From: Polynucleobacter sp. Adler-ghost
GTDB lineage: Bacteria > Pseudomonadota > Gammaproteobacteria > Burkholderiales > Burkholderiaceae
DNA length: 64,000 nucleotides
Assembly: GCF_018688495.1 (NCBI RefSeq)
Contig: NZ_CP061320.1
Location: 840,586-904,585 of the forward strand
Reading direction: 5' to 3'
Below the pieces are notes generated by a model. The model did not search any database. It saw only the letters and a list, made by a program, of their open reading frames with translations, and was not told the DNA's origin. A program made the translations under genes and the position numbers. Positions within the stretch are counted from its first letter, which is position 1. Every line of letters starts with the position of its first letter. Positions 1 to 8,470 of the stretch are shown piece by piece.

Positions 1-267
1 GATACCGTTGCGGCTGCAGAAGTGGTGCAGGAAGATCGTCAGATTGATGAAGAGTTCAGAGGATTTGTTCGCAAGCTGATTTCATACATGATGGAAGACC
101 CGCACACGATTTCAACAGGTCTAGACATGTTGACTATTGCTAAGGCAATTGAGCGCATTGGCGATCATGCAAAGAATATTGCCGAATTCGTTATTTATAT
201 TGCCAAAGGCTCTGATGTGCGTCATATCCCGCATGAGGATTTGGTCCGCGAGGCCAATAAACCGTAA
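1..267 (+). CDS. phoU: PhoU, phosphate signalling regulator (C-terminal part, cut by window edge)
   Basis: The reading frame is open from base 1, so only the last 88 residues are present. The tail contains the PhoU-type helical motif LTIAKAIERIGDHAKNIAE, which carries the conserved E-x-x-x-D metal-cluster residues. PhoU links the Pst phosphate transporter to the PhoR kinase and keeps the Pho regulon off when phosphate is plentiful. It lies 21 bp upstream of phoB in the same direction, the usual pst-phoU-phoB-phoR order of Burkholderiales; the pst genes would lie to the left, outside the window. Confidence 0.93.
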   Translation, partial: DTVAAAEVVQEDRQIDEEFRGFVRKLISYMMEDPHTISTGLDMLTIAKAIERIGDHAKNIAEFVIYIAKGSDVRHIPHEDLVREANKP

Positions 268-288
268 CCAATTACAACGGAATCCCAG

Positions 289-1002
289 ATGACTCACCGA
301 ATCTTAGTTGTTGAGGATGAGCCTTCGATTGCTGAGCTGATTGCAATCAACCTGACTCATGCAGGCTATGAAGTTGAAAGGGCGCTCCAGACTGATCTTG
401 CTATGAATATGATGCGAGATCAGTTACCTTCTCTTTTAATCTTGGACTGGATGCTCCCTGGTAAATCAGGTGTTCAATTTGCTAAAGAGTTGAGATCCAA
501 TGAGCGCACCCGCTCTTTGCCCATTCTGATGCTGACTGCTAAGAGTGACGAGTCAGATAAGGTTCTTGGCTTAGATTCTGGCGCAGATGATTATGTAACC
601 AAACCTTTCTCACCCAAAGAGTTAGTTGCACGTGTCAAGGCCCTTTTGCGCCGCCAAACCCCAATAGAAGACTCTGGCCCTTTGGCTGTCGGCCCATTAA
701 GAATGGACCCACTCGCTCATCGTGTGACAGCTGTTTGGCCTAATATGGAGCCTCAATCCATTTCCTTGGGGCCTACCGAATATCGCCTATTGCAGTTTTT
801 GATGGCTAATCCTGAAAGGGTTCACTCTCGGACAAATTTGCTCGATAAAGTATGGGGAAATGAGGTTTATATCGAGGAGCGGACTGTAGACGTACATATT
901 AAGAGATTAAGGGCAGCCCTATCCCCTTCGGACTGTGATCGCTACATAGAGACGGTTCGCGGAAGTGGTTATCGAATTACCAAGATGCCCACCCAGACCT
1001 AA
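289..1002 (+). CDS. phoB: Phosphate regulon response regulator PhoB
   Basis: OmpR/PhoB-type response regulator of 237 aa. The receiver domain spans about residues 3-118, with the acidic pair E9/D10, the phosphoacceptor D53 (ILDWMLPG) and the conserved lysine in VTKPFSPKE. The winged-helix DNA-binding domain follows at about 135-232 and contains VDVHIKRLRAAL and ETVRGSGYRI. Length and order match PhoB rather than a generic OmpR relative, and it sits between phoU and a PAS-containing histidine kinase. Phosphorylated PhoB binds tandem TGTCA-type repeats; four candidate sites occur in this window, upstream of the alkaline phosphatase, ppx, plcP and ppk2. Confidence 0.95.
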   Translation: MTHRILVVEDEPSIAELIAINLTHAGYEVERALQTDLAMNMMRDQLPSLLILDWMLPGKSGVQFAKELRSNERTRSLPILMLTAKSDESDKVLGLDSGADDYVTKPFSPKELVARVKALLRRQTPIEDSGPLAVGPLRMDPLAHRVTAVWPNMEPQSISLGPTEYRLLQFLMANPERVHSRTNLLDKVWGNEVYIEERTVDVHIKRLRAALSPSDCDRYIETVRGSGYRITKMPTQT

Positions 1003-1064
1003 CTAGAATCAAGCCCTAAACTAGAGTTTTGGATCCGATGTAGCAGATGCTCTAAGATTGTCGT

Positions 1065-2363
1065 ATGTTATCCGTTATTACTCGCTTTACCATGCTTGTC
1101 TGCCTGGCTTTTCTTGCCGCATACATAGCATCCTCCAATTTGGGCTCCTTTTCGGGGGTTGCGGCTGCAATATCTGTACTCGCTGTGCCCTTGATTTACT
1201 CCTATATTAATTTAGCTCGTTTAAGAAAATTTACCTTATCCGACTCAGTTGAATCCATGCCTTTGCCAAGCGGCTACTGGGAAGAAATCTTTTTTCGCCT
1301 TCAGCGTTTAGTCCGCAATCTCAAACAGCAAATACTCTCTATAGAAAAACAGCACAATCGTTTCATTGAAGCTTTTCAGGCCTCTCCTAATGGCATTGTG
1401 ATGCTGGATAGTGAGGATCATATTGAGTGGTGCAATGCGATTGCAGAGCGTTTCTTTGGATTGAGTTTTAAGCGTGATGCGCTTCAAAGGATTAATTTCC
1501 TGATACGACGCCCAGAATTTATCCAGTATTTATATAAGAGGGCCTTTGAGGATCCATTATTGATGGAGAGAATGGGGCCAAACTCTAATCTGAGTTTGAT
1601 GTTACAAATTTTCCCATTCGGTGATCAACGACATCTCTTGCTTGTGCAGGACGTAACCGATCTTCAAAAGGCTGATGCAATGCGACGTGATTTCGTAGCA
1701 AACGTTTCGCATGAAATGAGAACGCCAATTACTGTATTGATGGGTTTTTTGGAGACTATGCAGTCGCTTGACTTGGAGAGATCACAGCAAAGCAAATATT
1801 TTGAAATGATGATGTCTCAGGCTCAGCGAATGAAGAGTTTGGTGGAAGACTTGTTGACCCTAGCTAATTTAGAGGCAAATACTTTGCCCGCCCCAATACA
1901 AGAAATTAGTATTACCACTCTGATGGCACTTTTAAAGAATGATGCAGAGGCACTTTCTCAGGGTCATCATATCCTTAGCTTTGAGATCTCAAATTCAAAT
2001 AACTTGATGGGAGAAGAGCGGGAGATCCTCTCTGCCTTTGGTAATCTAGTCTCCAATGCTATTCGATACACACCAGATACCGCCTCAATTAAGGTGAGAT
2101 GGAGTGTCAATGAGCGTGGTGAAGGTGAGTTTTCAGTGACTGATACGGGGCCAGGTATTGCATCTGAGCATCTATCTAGACTGACTGAGCGCTTTTATCG
2201 CGTGGATAGAAGTCGATCTAGGGATACTGGAGGTACTGGCTTGGGATTGGCGATTGTGAAACATATTGCTAATCGTCATCAAGCCCAACTCATCATTAAC
2301 AGTACGCCCGGACAGGGCAGTACCTTTACTCTTCAATTTCCGAAGGAGCGTATTTCAGTTTAA
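1065..2363 (+). CDS. phoR: Phosphate regulon sensor histidine kinase PhoR
   Basis: Membrane histidine kinase of 432 aa. Two hydrophobic segments lie in the first 50 residues with almost no periplasmic loop, as in PhoR. A PAS region (about 100-195) precedes the HisKA motif FVANVSHEMRTPI with phospho-acceptor H216. The ATPase domain shows the N box (NLVSNAIRYTP), G1 (DTGPGIA) and G2 (GTGLGLAIVK). PhoR senses phosphate status through PhoU and the Pst system and phosphorylates PhoB. It starts 62 bp after phoB and is probably co-transcribed with it. No ppk1 follows here, although ppx lies 7 kb downstream. Confidence 0.93.
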   Translation: MLSVITRFTMLVCLAFLAAYIASSNLGSFSGVAAAISVLAVPLIYSYINLARLRKFTLSDSVESMPLPSGYWEEIFFRLQRLVRNLKQQILSIEKQHNRFIEAFQASPNGIVMLDSEDHIEWCNAIAERFFGLSFKRDALQRINFLIRRPEFIQYLYKRAFEDPLLMERMGPNSNLSLMLQIFPFGDQRHLLLVQDVTDLQKADAMRRDFVANVSHEMRTPITVLMGFLETMQSLDLERSQQSKYFEMMMSQAQRMKSLVEDLLTLANLEANTLPAPIQEISITTLMALLKNDAEALSQGHHILSFEISNSNNLMGEEREILSAFGNLVSNAIRYTPDTASIKVRWSVNERGEGEFSVTDTGPGIASEHLSRLTERFYRVDRSRSRDTGGTGLGLAIVKHIANRHQAQLIINSTPGQGSTFTLQFPKERISV

Positions 2364-2378
2364 GAGTACTTGTATTAC

Positions 2379-2594
2379 TTAGTCCTTCTTATCCTTTTTG
2401 CCCTTCTTATCTTTTTTCTTCTTGGACTCTTTAGGTAGCTTGTCTAACTTGCCATTGGCATACAGGCACCATACTTTGATTTCCTCAAGCAGCTCATTTA
2501 AGTCTTCATAAGACAGATTTTTAAAGTCTTGTAGGCCAATAGCGCCAGACTCTTGAAGCTGTTTTACAGCATCTTCATATTTATATTCGCTCAT
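2379..2594 (-). CDS. Small hypothetical protein with lysine-rich tail
   Basis: A 71-aa protein converging on phoR with a 15-bp gap. Residues 1-50 look like a small helical domain (KYEDAVKQLQESGAIGL, then YEDLNELLEEIK). The last 17 residues are almost only K, D and G, a highly charged tail that could touch nucleic acid or another polyanion. I recognise no family. The structured N-terminus and the clean start suggest a real gene; function is unknown. Confidence 0.6.
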   Translation of the reverse strand: MSEYKYEDAVKQLQESGAIGLQDFKNLSYEDLNELLEEIKVWCLYANGKLDKLPKESKKKKDKKGKKDKKD

Positions 2595-2679
2595 GGGTAT
2601 CCGGATAAAAGTAATAGGAACGAACCTATCCTAGCAAAGTAATATGACAAAAGTGCCTTTTTCGCTTCTGGAAGGGCAT

Positions 2680-2871
2680 TTAACTTAGATCGAGGGGAGA
2701 TTTTAGGTTTATGTTTAATGCTCTAATTCGCGCTAATAACCTTTCTGGCGGACCTCCCATTACAAGAGCGGGCAGGATTGTGACAAGCGATAGTCCGCCC
2801 AATACCAGTTTACCAGCCCCAAATGCTGCCGATATAGGGGGCCAAGACCAGATGCTGGCTGAGGTTGTCAT
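2680..2871 (-). pseudogene. Decayed fragment resembling MgtC-family membrane protein
   Basis: Minus-strand frame of 63 aa beginning MTTSASIWSW and continuing through a hydrophobic stretch. The opening resembles the family signature V-R-G-L-T-T-A-A-S-I-W of MgtC/SapB inner membrane proteins, and the residues after it fit the following transmembrane helix. A full MgtC protein has about 130-230 residues with several helices before this motif; none are present here. I read this as a 5'-truncated remnant. The alternative is a chance overlap, since the opposite strand is also open over the same bases. Confidence 0.4.
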
Positions 2872-2975
2872 CCCAAGTACAAGACTTGTGGATTACTTGT
2901 GTTGAATTGAGTAACGTGAGCGGCCTGTTCATCCCGCAACACTTTTCCACGATCATATAGATAAGGGGATTTCAT
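2868..2975 (-). CDS. Possible 35-aa small protein
   Basis: A short frame opening MKSPYLYDRGKVLRDEQ and ending QVLYLG. It has a good Shine-Dalgarno-like GGAGAG five bases before the ATG, and its TGA overlaps the ATG of the MgtC-like fragment as ATGA, which suggests translational coupling. I recognise no family. It may be a genuine small protein of a former operon or a coincidental frame. Confidence 0.25.
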   Translation of the reverse strand: MKSPYLYDRGKVLRDEQAAHVTQFNTSNPQVLYLG

Positions 2976-3166
2976 AATTCTCTCCATCAGAAGTCATCGC
3001 CTAAGAAAAAAATCGCTATTTATGGGTAAGGGAAGCATTGGAATTAAAGTCAAAATGAATGCTTAAGGCAGCAAAAAATTTATTCAATATCAATTTTGAC
3101 ATCAAGCTGCAATACTCAAGCGATAAAATAAATTTAGTTAAGTTAATCAACTCTATGGAGATTTAT

Positions 3167-3259
3167 ATGAAACGATTTTTTATCAAAGTACTGATTATTT
3201 GGCATGAGATTAGAGTGGCCTATCGCAATCGGAATATGCAACACCGTCTTGGTAGTTAA
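3167..3259 (+). CDS. Small basic hypothetical protein (30 aa)
   Basis: An ATG at 3167 follows TATGGAG with seven bases between GGAG and the start, a good ribosome binding site; a longer upstream reading from 3059 lacks one. The product begins MKRFFIKVLIIWHEIRVAYR and is basic, with one short hydrophobic helix followed by an Arg/Asn/Gln-rich tail. This layout recalls the very short amphipathic proteins common in proteobacteria, but I cannot name a family. Its last four bases overlap the end of the convergent gene at 3256. Confidence 0.45.
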   Translation: MKRFFIKVLIIWHEIRVAYRNRNMQHRLGS

Positions 3260-4113
3260 AAGCGCCAAGTGAATCCGATCTCTGAGCGAGAGGCATTGAT
3301 ACCTGAGTTGCTCATAATGATTCCCATATTTGCTGCACTTTTCATATAGGAGATGCCAATATCAACACTATTACTTGCTGATATGATGGCTGCAATCAAG
3401 GTATAGTTGCTCAGATATTGCTCGGCGCTCGGTGGATTAGTAGTTAGGCCTATATCTAGCGCCAACTTTACTTTGTCTGCTACCTTCCAAACAGGTGCCA
3501 TAGAAAAGAACCAGATATTGGTTCTATTTTCTGTCGCGCCAGTGCCAATTTTGTAATTGGTGTTGTAGAGAGATTTGCTATACGTTGCATTTAAATGAAT
3601 TTCCACCAAATCCCAGTATCGTGAAGCAATCAGATTGACGCCATAATTTGGTAACGCGAGACCTAATCCAGCGACTTGCTGCTGTGGTGATCCAGGCAGC
3701 GTGATGCTGGGTTTAACTGCTAAGCCCCACTGATCATTCTCGGCAAAGCGCCATTTCATGGCAATAACCTTATTAGATACAGGGGAGAAACTGCCGCTTG
3801 GCGTCGCAAAGTAGGTAGCGCCCAAAGATAGCTCGATATTGTCTGTGATACCCCTGGTGTAGGTGAATGGCAAGGCCCTAGCACTTTGCCTGCCAAAATA
3901 CTCCTCACCAGGCGTAATGACGTCAACAGTATTAGCTGATCCGCCACCATGAGACGCCGTTATAAAAAAATACTGCTCAATCTGATTGAGCCCTTTGGCC
4001 ACTGTACCTGCATCATCTGTATTTAGTGGTTCAAATGCCTTACATGCTAGTGGAATTAGCAGCAAAAAGAGGGCAATCTTATGCATTGAACTTGGAAGCC
4101 TAAAAGCTATCAT
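3256..4113 (-). CDS. Outer membrane beta-barrel protein, transporter family
   Basis: A 285-aa protein with a signal peptide (about residues 10-26, MHKIALFLLLIPLACKAFEP), then FEPLNTDDAGTVAKG, a typical opening of the family often labelled phenol-degradation MetA-like or transporter. Alternating beta strands follow and the chain ends in GFTWRF, whose terminal Phe fits the BAM recognition signal. It is probably a barrel for small-molecule passage; the substrate is unknown. The start could be residue 10 (base 4086) instead of residue 1. A weak Pho-box-like pair lies just upstream, at 4128-4145. Confidence 0.7.
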   Translation of the reverse strand: MIAFRLPSSMHKIALFLLLIPLACKAFEPLNTDDAGTVAKGLNQIEQYFFITASHGGGSANTVDVITPGEEYFGRQSARALPFTYTRGITDNIELSLGATYFATPSGSFSPVSNKVIAMKWRFAENDQWGLAVKPSITLPGSPQQQVAGLGLALPNYGVNLIASRYWDLVEIHLNATYSKSLYNTNYKIGTGATENRTNIWFFSMAPVWKVADKVKLALDIGLTTNPPSAEQYLSNYTLIAAIISASNSVDIGISYMKSAANMGIIMSNSGINASRSEIGFTWRF

Positions 4114-4241
4114 CTTAATTGCAGAACATTACAAATCAATGTCAAATCAAGCCCTGGTTACTTGGTGCATTTACTATGGTATTGCAATGAATCTGAAATA
4201 TTTCCTTCTTAACATCATGGTTCCAATACTGAATGGGGAAT

Positions 4242-4427
4242 ATGATGAATACAAATAGGGATATCAATTTATCAACTATATTTCGACGCAATCTTGACCT
4301 GATTCCTTCTGAGAATGTCAATATCAAGCAAGAATTTCTCAATGAAAAGTACGAAAAGACTGAGCACCGTGACAATGTATTTCTTGTTGATCAGAAATAC
4401 ACCTTAAGTCTCGATGAACTTATTTAG
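4242..4427 (+). CDS. Small hypothetical protein
   Basis: A 61-aa frame beginning MMNTNRDINLSTIFRRNL, preceded by GGGGA at short spacing. It is polar, with no membrane segment and no motif that I know. It lies alone in the 427-bp gap between the barrel gene and the alkaline phosphatase. Evidence for expression is weak. Confidence 0.3.
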   Translation: MMNTNRDINLSTIFRRNLDLIPSENVNIKQEFLNEKYEKTEHRDNVFLVDQKYTLSLDELI

Positions 4428-4474
4428 CTATTGATTTGCGTTTAAAAGGCTAGTTATCAAAATTACAGTATGAA

Positions 4475-4492
4475 ATGTCATGAGAATGACAT
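4475..4492 (+). promoter_or_regulatory. Candidate Pho box upstream of alkaline phosphatase
   Basis: ATGTCAT-GAGA-ATGACAT: two 7-bp units with 4 bp between them, the 11-bp period of the Pho box (consensus CTGTCAT-n4-CTGTCAT). A -10-like CATCAT begins exactly 10 bp after the box, the spacing seen in PhoB-activated promoters. The two units also form a perfect inverted repeat, so a palindrome-binding factor is an alternative reading. Confidence 0.6.
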
Positions 4493-4540
4493 CATCAATA
4501 GCCATCATGAACAGTAAACCTACACCATAAGAATCTACGT

Positions 4541-6292
4541 ATGCCTATTATCAAAATTGCTTACCCAATTTTATTTATCGCCCTACTCATTCAGGCAATT
4601 TGGGTAGAAGCAGCGACTATTTACCCCATTAATAAGGCATCGATTCTTGTTGGCTCGTCATTTGATATCAAAATTGAATTTGACCAAGAGTACAAATTAG
4701 AGGATTTGGATATTCAGCTTAATAGTGCGCCAATCAAAGCACAGATTAAGACACAGCCAGTGTTTATTTCCAATGAATCAGGAAAAGGCAGCTCCCTGAT
4801 TTATCGAGATGTTCAGCTTTCAAAGCCCGGGCAATATGCTCTCATTGCCAAGAGCGGTCAGGAAAGCATCCAGGTCTCTTGGGATGTCTATGCAAGTGGC
4901 CCCCGAAAGGTCAAGAACGTCATCCTCTTCATTGGTGATGGAATGACGATAGCAAATCGTACTTCAGCTCGCGTTTTATCTAAGGGAATTGATGAGGGTA
5001 AGTATCAGGGTAAGTTGTCATTCGATGATATGCCCAATATGGCGCTTATTGGAACCTCAGGCTCTGACTCACTCATCACCGATTCTGCAAACTCCATGAG
5101 TGCTTACACAACCGGTCATAAGACTGCGGTAAATGCCATGGGTGTATATGTTTCTCGTGCAGCGGACAACTTATCCCATCCTAAAGTAGAAACCATTTCT
5201 GAATTAATTAAGCGTAAAACCAAAATGTCGGTCGGCATTGTATCGGATGCTGAATTGCAGGATGCGACTCCAGGTGCCATGGTGGCCCACACTAGAAGAC
5301 GCGCTGATAAGCCATATATTGCCGATCAACTATTTGCCAGTGGGGCGGAGGTCATTTTAGGTGGAGGCTCCGCTTACTTTTATCCGCAGTCTACTAAAGG
5401 GTCAAAGCGTAAGGATGATAAAAATCTGCTTGCCCAATTTCAATCTTCGGGATATTCAATTGCTTTAAATAAGCAAGAATTATTGGCGACTGGCAATGCT
5501 AAGGAAACTAGCAAGCTATTCGGAGTATTTCATCCGGATAACATGGATGGGTCCTTAGACCGTCTTTTTCTCAAGAAAAACACAGTAGCACAGTACCCTG
5601 ATCAGCCAGACTTAACCGAGATGACACAAGCGGCGATCAATGTCTTATCCAAAAATCCCAACGGCTTTTTCTTGATGGTTGAAGCAGCTTTAATTGATAA
5701 GTTTAATCATCCGCTGGACTGGGAGCGAGCCGCTTTTGACACCATCATGTTAAGTAATGCTGTACAAATAGCTAAAGATTTTGCAAAGAAAAACCCAGAC
5801 ACATTGATCATTGTTACCCCTGACCATACCCATAGCGGCTCAATCAGTGGTGTTGTGAATGATGCTAAGCCAGGACCCCTAAGAGAAAAGGTTGGGGTGT
5901 ATGCAGATGCTGGCTATCCAAACTATCCAAAGGCCAATACGGCAGGCTATCCAAATCAGATTGATGTAAGCAAGCGTTTGGCCTTCTTTTATGGAAATTA
6001 CCCCGATCACTATGAGACGCTTCACCCAAAACTCGATGGCACATTTAAGCCAGCAATTAAAGATGAGTCTGGTAAGTATGTTGCCAATCCCAAATACGTC
6101 CAGCTACAAGAAGATGCTATTCATATGACGGGTAATCTGCCTTCACATCAAGAGATGGGTGTTCACACGGCTGATGATGCAGTACTCAATGCCATGGGTC
6201 CTGGATCGGAAAAGTTTCGTGGATTCATGGATAACACTGAGGTATTCAAGGTTATGGTCGAAACTCTTGGCTTGGGTTACACCAAGCGCTAG
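4541..6292 (+). CDS. phoA: Alkaline phosphatase, PhoA-type
   Basis: A 583-aa secreted phosphomonoesterase. A signal peptide spans residues 1-24. Residues about 25-120 form a beta-rich, Ig-like N-terminal extension (STEADY strands ending VSWDVYASGP), followed by the alkaline phosphatase fold. Visible catalytic parts are the metal-binding ILFIGDGM, the nucleophile S182 in TDSANSMSAY, the family glutamate region MVEAALIDKFNH, and the metal ligands in VTPDHTHSGS and GVHTADD. It releases phosphate from organic esters in the periplasm. A Pho box upstream and phoB nearby support phosphate-starvation control. The N-terminal extension is longer than in E. coli PhoA. The symbol is given by family only. 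Confidence 0.88.
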   Translation: MPIIKIAYPILFIALLIQAIWVEAATIYPINKASILVGSSFDIKIEFDQEYKLEDLDIQLNSAPIKAQIKTQPVFISNESGKGSSLIYRDVQLSKPGQYALIAKSGQESIQVSWDVYASGPRKVKNVILFIGDGMTIANRTSARVLSKGIDEGKYQGKLSFDDMPNMALIGTSGSDSLITDSANSMSAYTTGHKTAVNAMGVYVSRAADNLSHPKVETISELIKRKTKMSVGIVSDAELQDATPGAMVAHTRRRADKPYIADQLFASGAEVILGGGSAYFYPQSTKGSKRKDDKNLLAQFQSSGYSIALNKQELLATGNAKETSKLFGVFHPDNMDGSLDRLFLKKNTVAQYPDQPDLTEMTQAAINVLSKNPNGFFLMVEAALIDKFNHPLDWERAAFDTIMLSNAVQIAKDFAKKNPDTLIIVTPDHTHSGSISGVVNDAKPGPLREKVGVYADAGYPNYPKANTAGYPNQIDVSKRLAFFYGNYPDHYETLHPKLDGTFKPAIKDESGKYVANPKYVQLQEDAIHMTGNLPSHQEMGVHTADDAVLNAMGPGSEKFRGFMDNTEVFKVMVETLGLGYTKR

Positions 6293-6435
6293 GAAAGCAA
6301 ATGAGTAATGCTATTTAAGATCTATTACTTGAGATAGATTCCCTTTTAACGGCGCTTTTACTTTATTAATTCATTGCTGTTATTCGATAGCTTTGTAGTT
6401 CACAATGAATGCTGACAAGAAATCTCTTGTTATGA

Positions 6436-7467
6436 ATGGACTTGGTCTTAATGAAAAGAAAGTTATACGATTCGCTGGTGGACTTAAGGCTTATAGTTTC
6501 TAAAGTGCTGGGGTTTACTCAAGAGATCAAACACATCACCCCAGTGATCACAGTAGGCCGGTTTGGGTTGACGCACGAGATCTCAGATAAACCCTCAGAA
6601 GTCATTGAGTTACCCCCTAAAGAGGAGCCCATTCGGCCTAACGCACTTTTAAAGTCAAAGATAGACCTTATTCGACTAGAGACTCGGTATTTTGATATTA
6701 CAGACGAGGGAGGTAACAGAAAGCTTGCCTACAGCATCTCTGGGAATATCAACGCAGAAAAAGTATTACTTTGCTTGCCTGGTCTATTGGAGACCAAAGA
6801 CTCCTTCACCGTTTTGCATGCTCATTTTTTAAGATTTGAAGATTGCAAAGTAGTTAGCGTTGATTTTCCTGGAAGAGGGGATTCTGAGTCAATTTCGTCA
6901 TCTCAAAAATACACCATGTCACTCTACTTATCAGACATTCAAGGCTTAATGAAAATGCTTTTGAGCAATCATCCATCGACTACTCAATTTACTATTTTGG
7001 GAACCAGTATGGGTGGTGTATTAGCTATGTACTTAACAAAGTCACTTGGAAAACGAATTTCCGAAATCATTCTCAATGATATTGCCTTAACTGTGAATTG
7101 GTCTGCCCTCTATTCTTTATATAAATCAATGAAAAATGAAGTTGGTTTTAAAGAAGTTAAACAATTAGCAAAAGATTTGAGAGTGGATGAGAGAGCATTT
7201 GCAGATGTCCAGTTACCAGGCCATTTTGATTTAAATTACAAGGCCGATATATGGGGGATGAACTTCCATGAGGCGATTGAGGGGTACAAGGGTAAGGTGG
7301 CGCTGATTTATGGCGCTGACTCAAAGGTATGTACTCTCCAGCGTGTACGCTCAGCAAAGGCTGCAATACCCGGATTCATTTCTTTCGAGGTCGAAAAAGC
7401 AGGGCATCCAGTTCCCTTTACACCCCAAGTTTGTGAGTTTATCCAGCTGCAGATGAAACTTAAATAA
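6436..7467 (+). CDS. Alpha/beta hydrolase
   Basis: A 343-aa cytosolic-looking alpha/beta hydrolase. An N-terminal 75-residue polar region precedes the fold. The oxyanion region is LLCLPGLLE, the nucleophile elbow is GTSMGG with S191, an acid is likely near the IYGADSKV strand, and the histidine is H324 in EKAGHPVPF, so the triad is complete. The closest general group is the proline-iminopeptidase/esterase-like hydrolases; substrate cannot be inferred. The C-terminal domain of the CDF fusion at 48071 is of the same broad class. It is a single gene converging on the phosphoesterase at 7475. Confidence 0.75.
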   Translation: MDLVLMKRKLYDSLVDLRLIVSKVLGFTQEIKHITPVITVGRFGLTHEISDKPSEVIELPPKEEPIRPNALLKSKIDLIRLETRYFDITDEGGNRKLAYSISGNINAEKVLLCLPGLLETKDSFTVLHAHFLRFEDCKVVSVDFPGRGDSESISSSQKYTMSLYLSDIQGLMKMLLSNHPSTTQFTILGTSMGGVLAMYLTKSLGKRISEIILNDIALTVNWSALYSLYKSMKNEVGFKEVKQLAKDLRVDERAFADVQLPGHFDLNYKADIWGMNFHEAIEGYKGKVALIYGADSKVCTLQRVRSAKAAIPGFISFEVEKAGHPVPFTPQVCEFIQLQMKLK

Positions 7468-7474
7468 GCTATTG

Positions 7475-8443
7475 CTAGTTATTTGCTTTGAGAATGATTG
7501 GACTAAAAGTAAAGGGTTGCTCTTGCGCAGGATTAACCTGAACTTCAACAGCTTGTACTTGATCGGCTCCCATTACTTGAAGTCGTAATACATTTTCTAA
7601 TACCTTTTTTTGATTCTTGCGATATAGGGGCTGATCAATGATTAGTCGATGACTATCACCATGAATCAGCAATACTGGCTTATTGAAAATCTCTGACATA
7701 GAGATCAGGCTTTCTAATGTATCGCGATAGCCACTATCGCTACTTGTCAATTGACTAGGTTTATAAAACATATCGGCTTGATAGGCAAAGATGATGCCAT
7801 TCAAGCTTCTTTGGGTGGCTAAATTAAATGCATGTTCGATCCATGCTAGGTTAGCTTGATTTCTATCTTGATATTCTTTGATAGCAGACTCTGCACCCTC
7901 ATTATTGTTATTCGAACCAGGTATGTGGATGCTGACAAATAGAAAATTATTCTTTATCCAGTAAGCGTTTTCTACATACTTGGAATGCTTAGGATCTAAG
8001 TCAGACTGCCTTTGGACGCGTAGCGTATTTTTACCTAAGCTTTGATTGGTGCTAAAAAATACTGTTCTGAGTGCTGATAGTCTTTCCAATGGATCGTACG
8101 CTCCAGCCATGGGTCGGTGGCAGTCAGTCCACTCATTGTCTCCTGGGGTATAGATTAAGGGTGCTTTGAAGTTTGAAAAATAGGATTTAATGATTTGATT
8201 GTGTTCATCACTACAAAGTGACGAGCCAGATTTAGTATCTCCAATAAAAATACTGAAACTTGGTTTAAGTCGGTTTATTTCTGTGATTAAGTTTTCAAAG
8301 CGTTGAAAATCTTGTGGTAGTGAGTAGGGCATATCACCCAGGGCGATAAATTTAAATGTCTGACCAACAGCAGCTGTTGTAAAGCTTGCTATGGCGATAG
8401 CTAGAAAAAATGCTCTGAAGCGAATTGCTTTGAAAGATCTCAT
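7475..8443 (-). CDS. Secreted calcineurin-like metallophosphoesterase
   Basis: A 322-aa protein with a signal peptide (about residues 1-27, ending AAVGQT). Metallophosphoesterase motifs occur in order: ALGDMPY, SIFIGDTKSG, YTPGDNEWTDCHRP and LLIHGDSHRL. These fit the D-x-H / G-D / G-N-H-D / G-H-x-H blocks with variations: the first block lacks the usual histidine and G-D-N-E replaces G-N-H-D. This variant group is common in proteobacteria and its substrate is not known to me. Proximity to phosphate genes suggests phosphate scavenging, but no Pho box is seen upstream. Confidence 0.7.
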   Translation of the reverse strand: MRSFKAIRFRAFFLAIAIASFTTAAVGQTFKFIALGDMPYSLPQDFQRFENLITEINRLKPSFSIFIGDTKSGSSLCSDEHNQIIKSYFSNFKAPLIYTPGDNEWTDCHRPMAGAYDPLERLSALRTVFFSTNQSLGKNTLRVQRQSDLDPKHSKYVENAYWIKNNFLFVSIHIPGSNNNNEGAESAIKEYQDRNQANLAWIEHAFNLATQRSLNGIIFAYQADMFYKPSQLTSSDSGYRDTLESLISMSEIFNKPVLLIHGDSHRLIIDQPLYRKNQKKVLENVLRLQVMGADQVQAVEVQVNPAQEQPFTFSPIILKANN

Positions 8444-8470
8444 TTATTTTTGAATAATTCGCTTATTTGT

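Larger units (their letters stand above)
2595..3166. other. Long gap holding only remnants
   Basis: Between the lysine-rich small protein and the 30-aa frame at 3167 I see only the MgtC-like fragment and the possible 35-aa frame. The stretch is otherwise AT-rich with no recognisable RNA, operator or repeat. It looks like decaying sequence. Confidence 0.4.

Noticed and set aside
2711..2905. 64-aa plus-strand frame opposite the MgtC-like fragment
   Set aside because: GAGGGGAG lies upstream, but its residues have no family resemblance while the opposite frame does.
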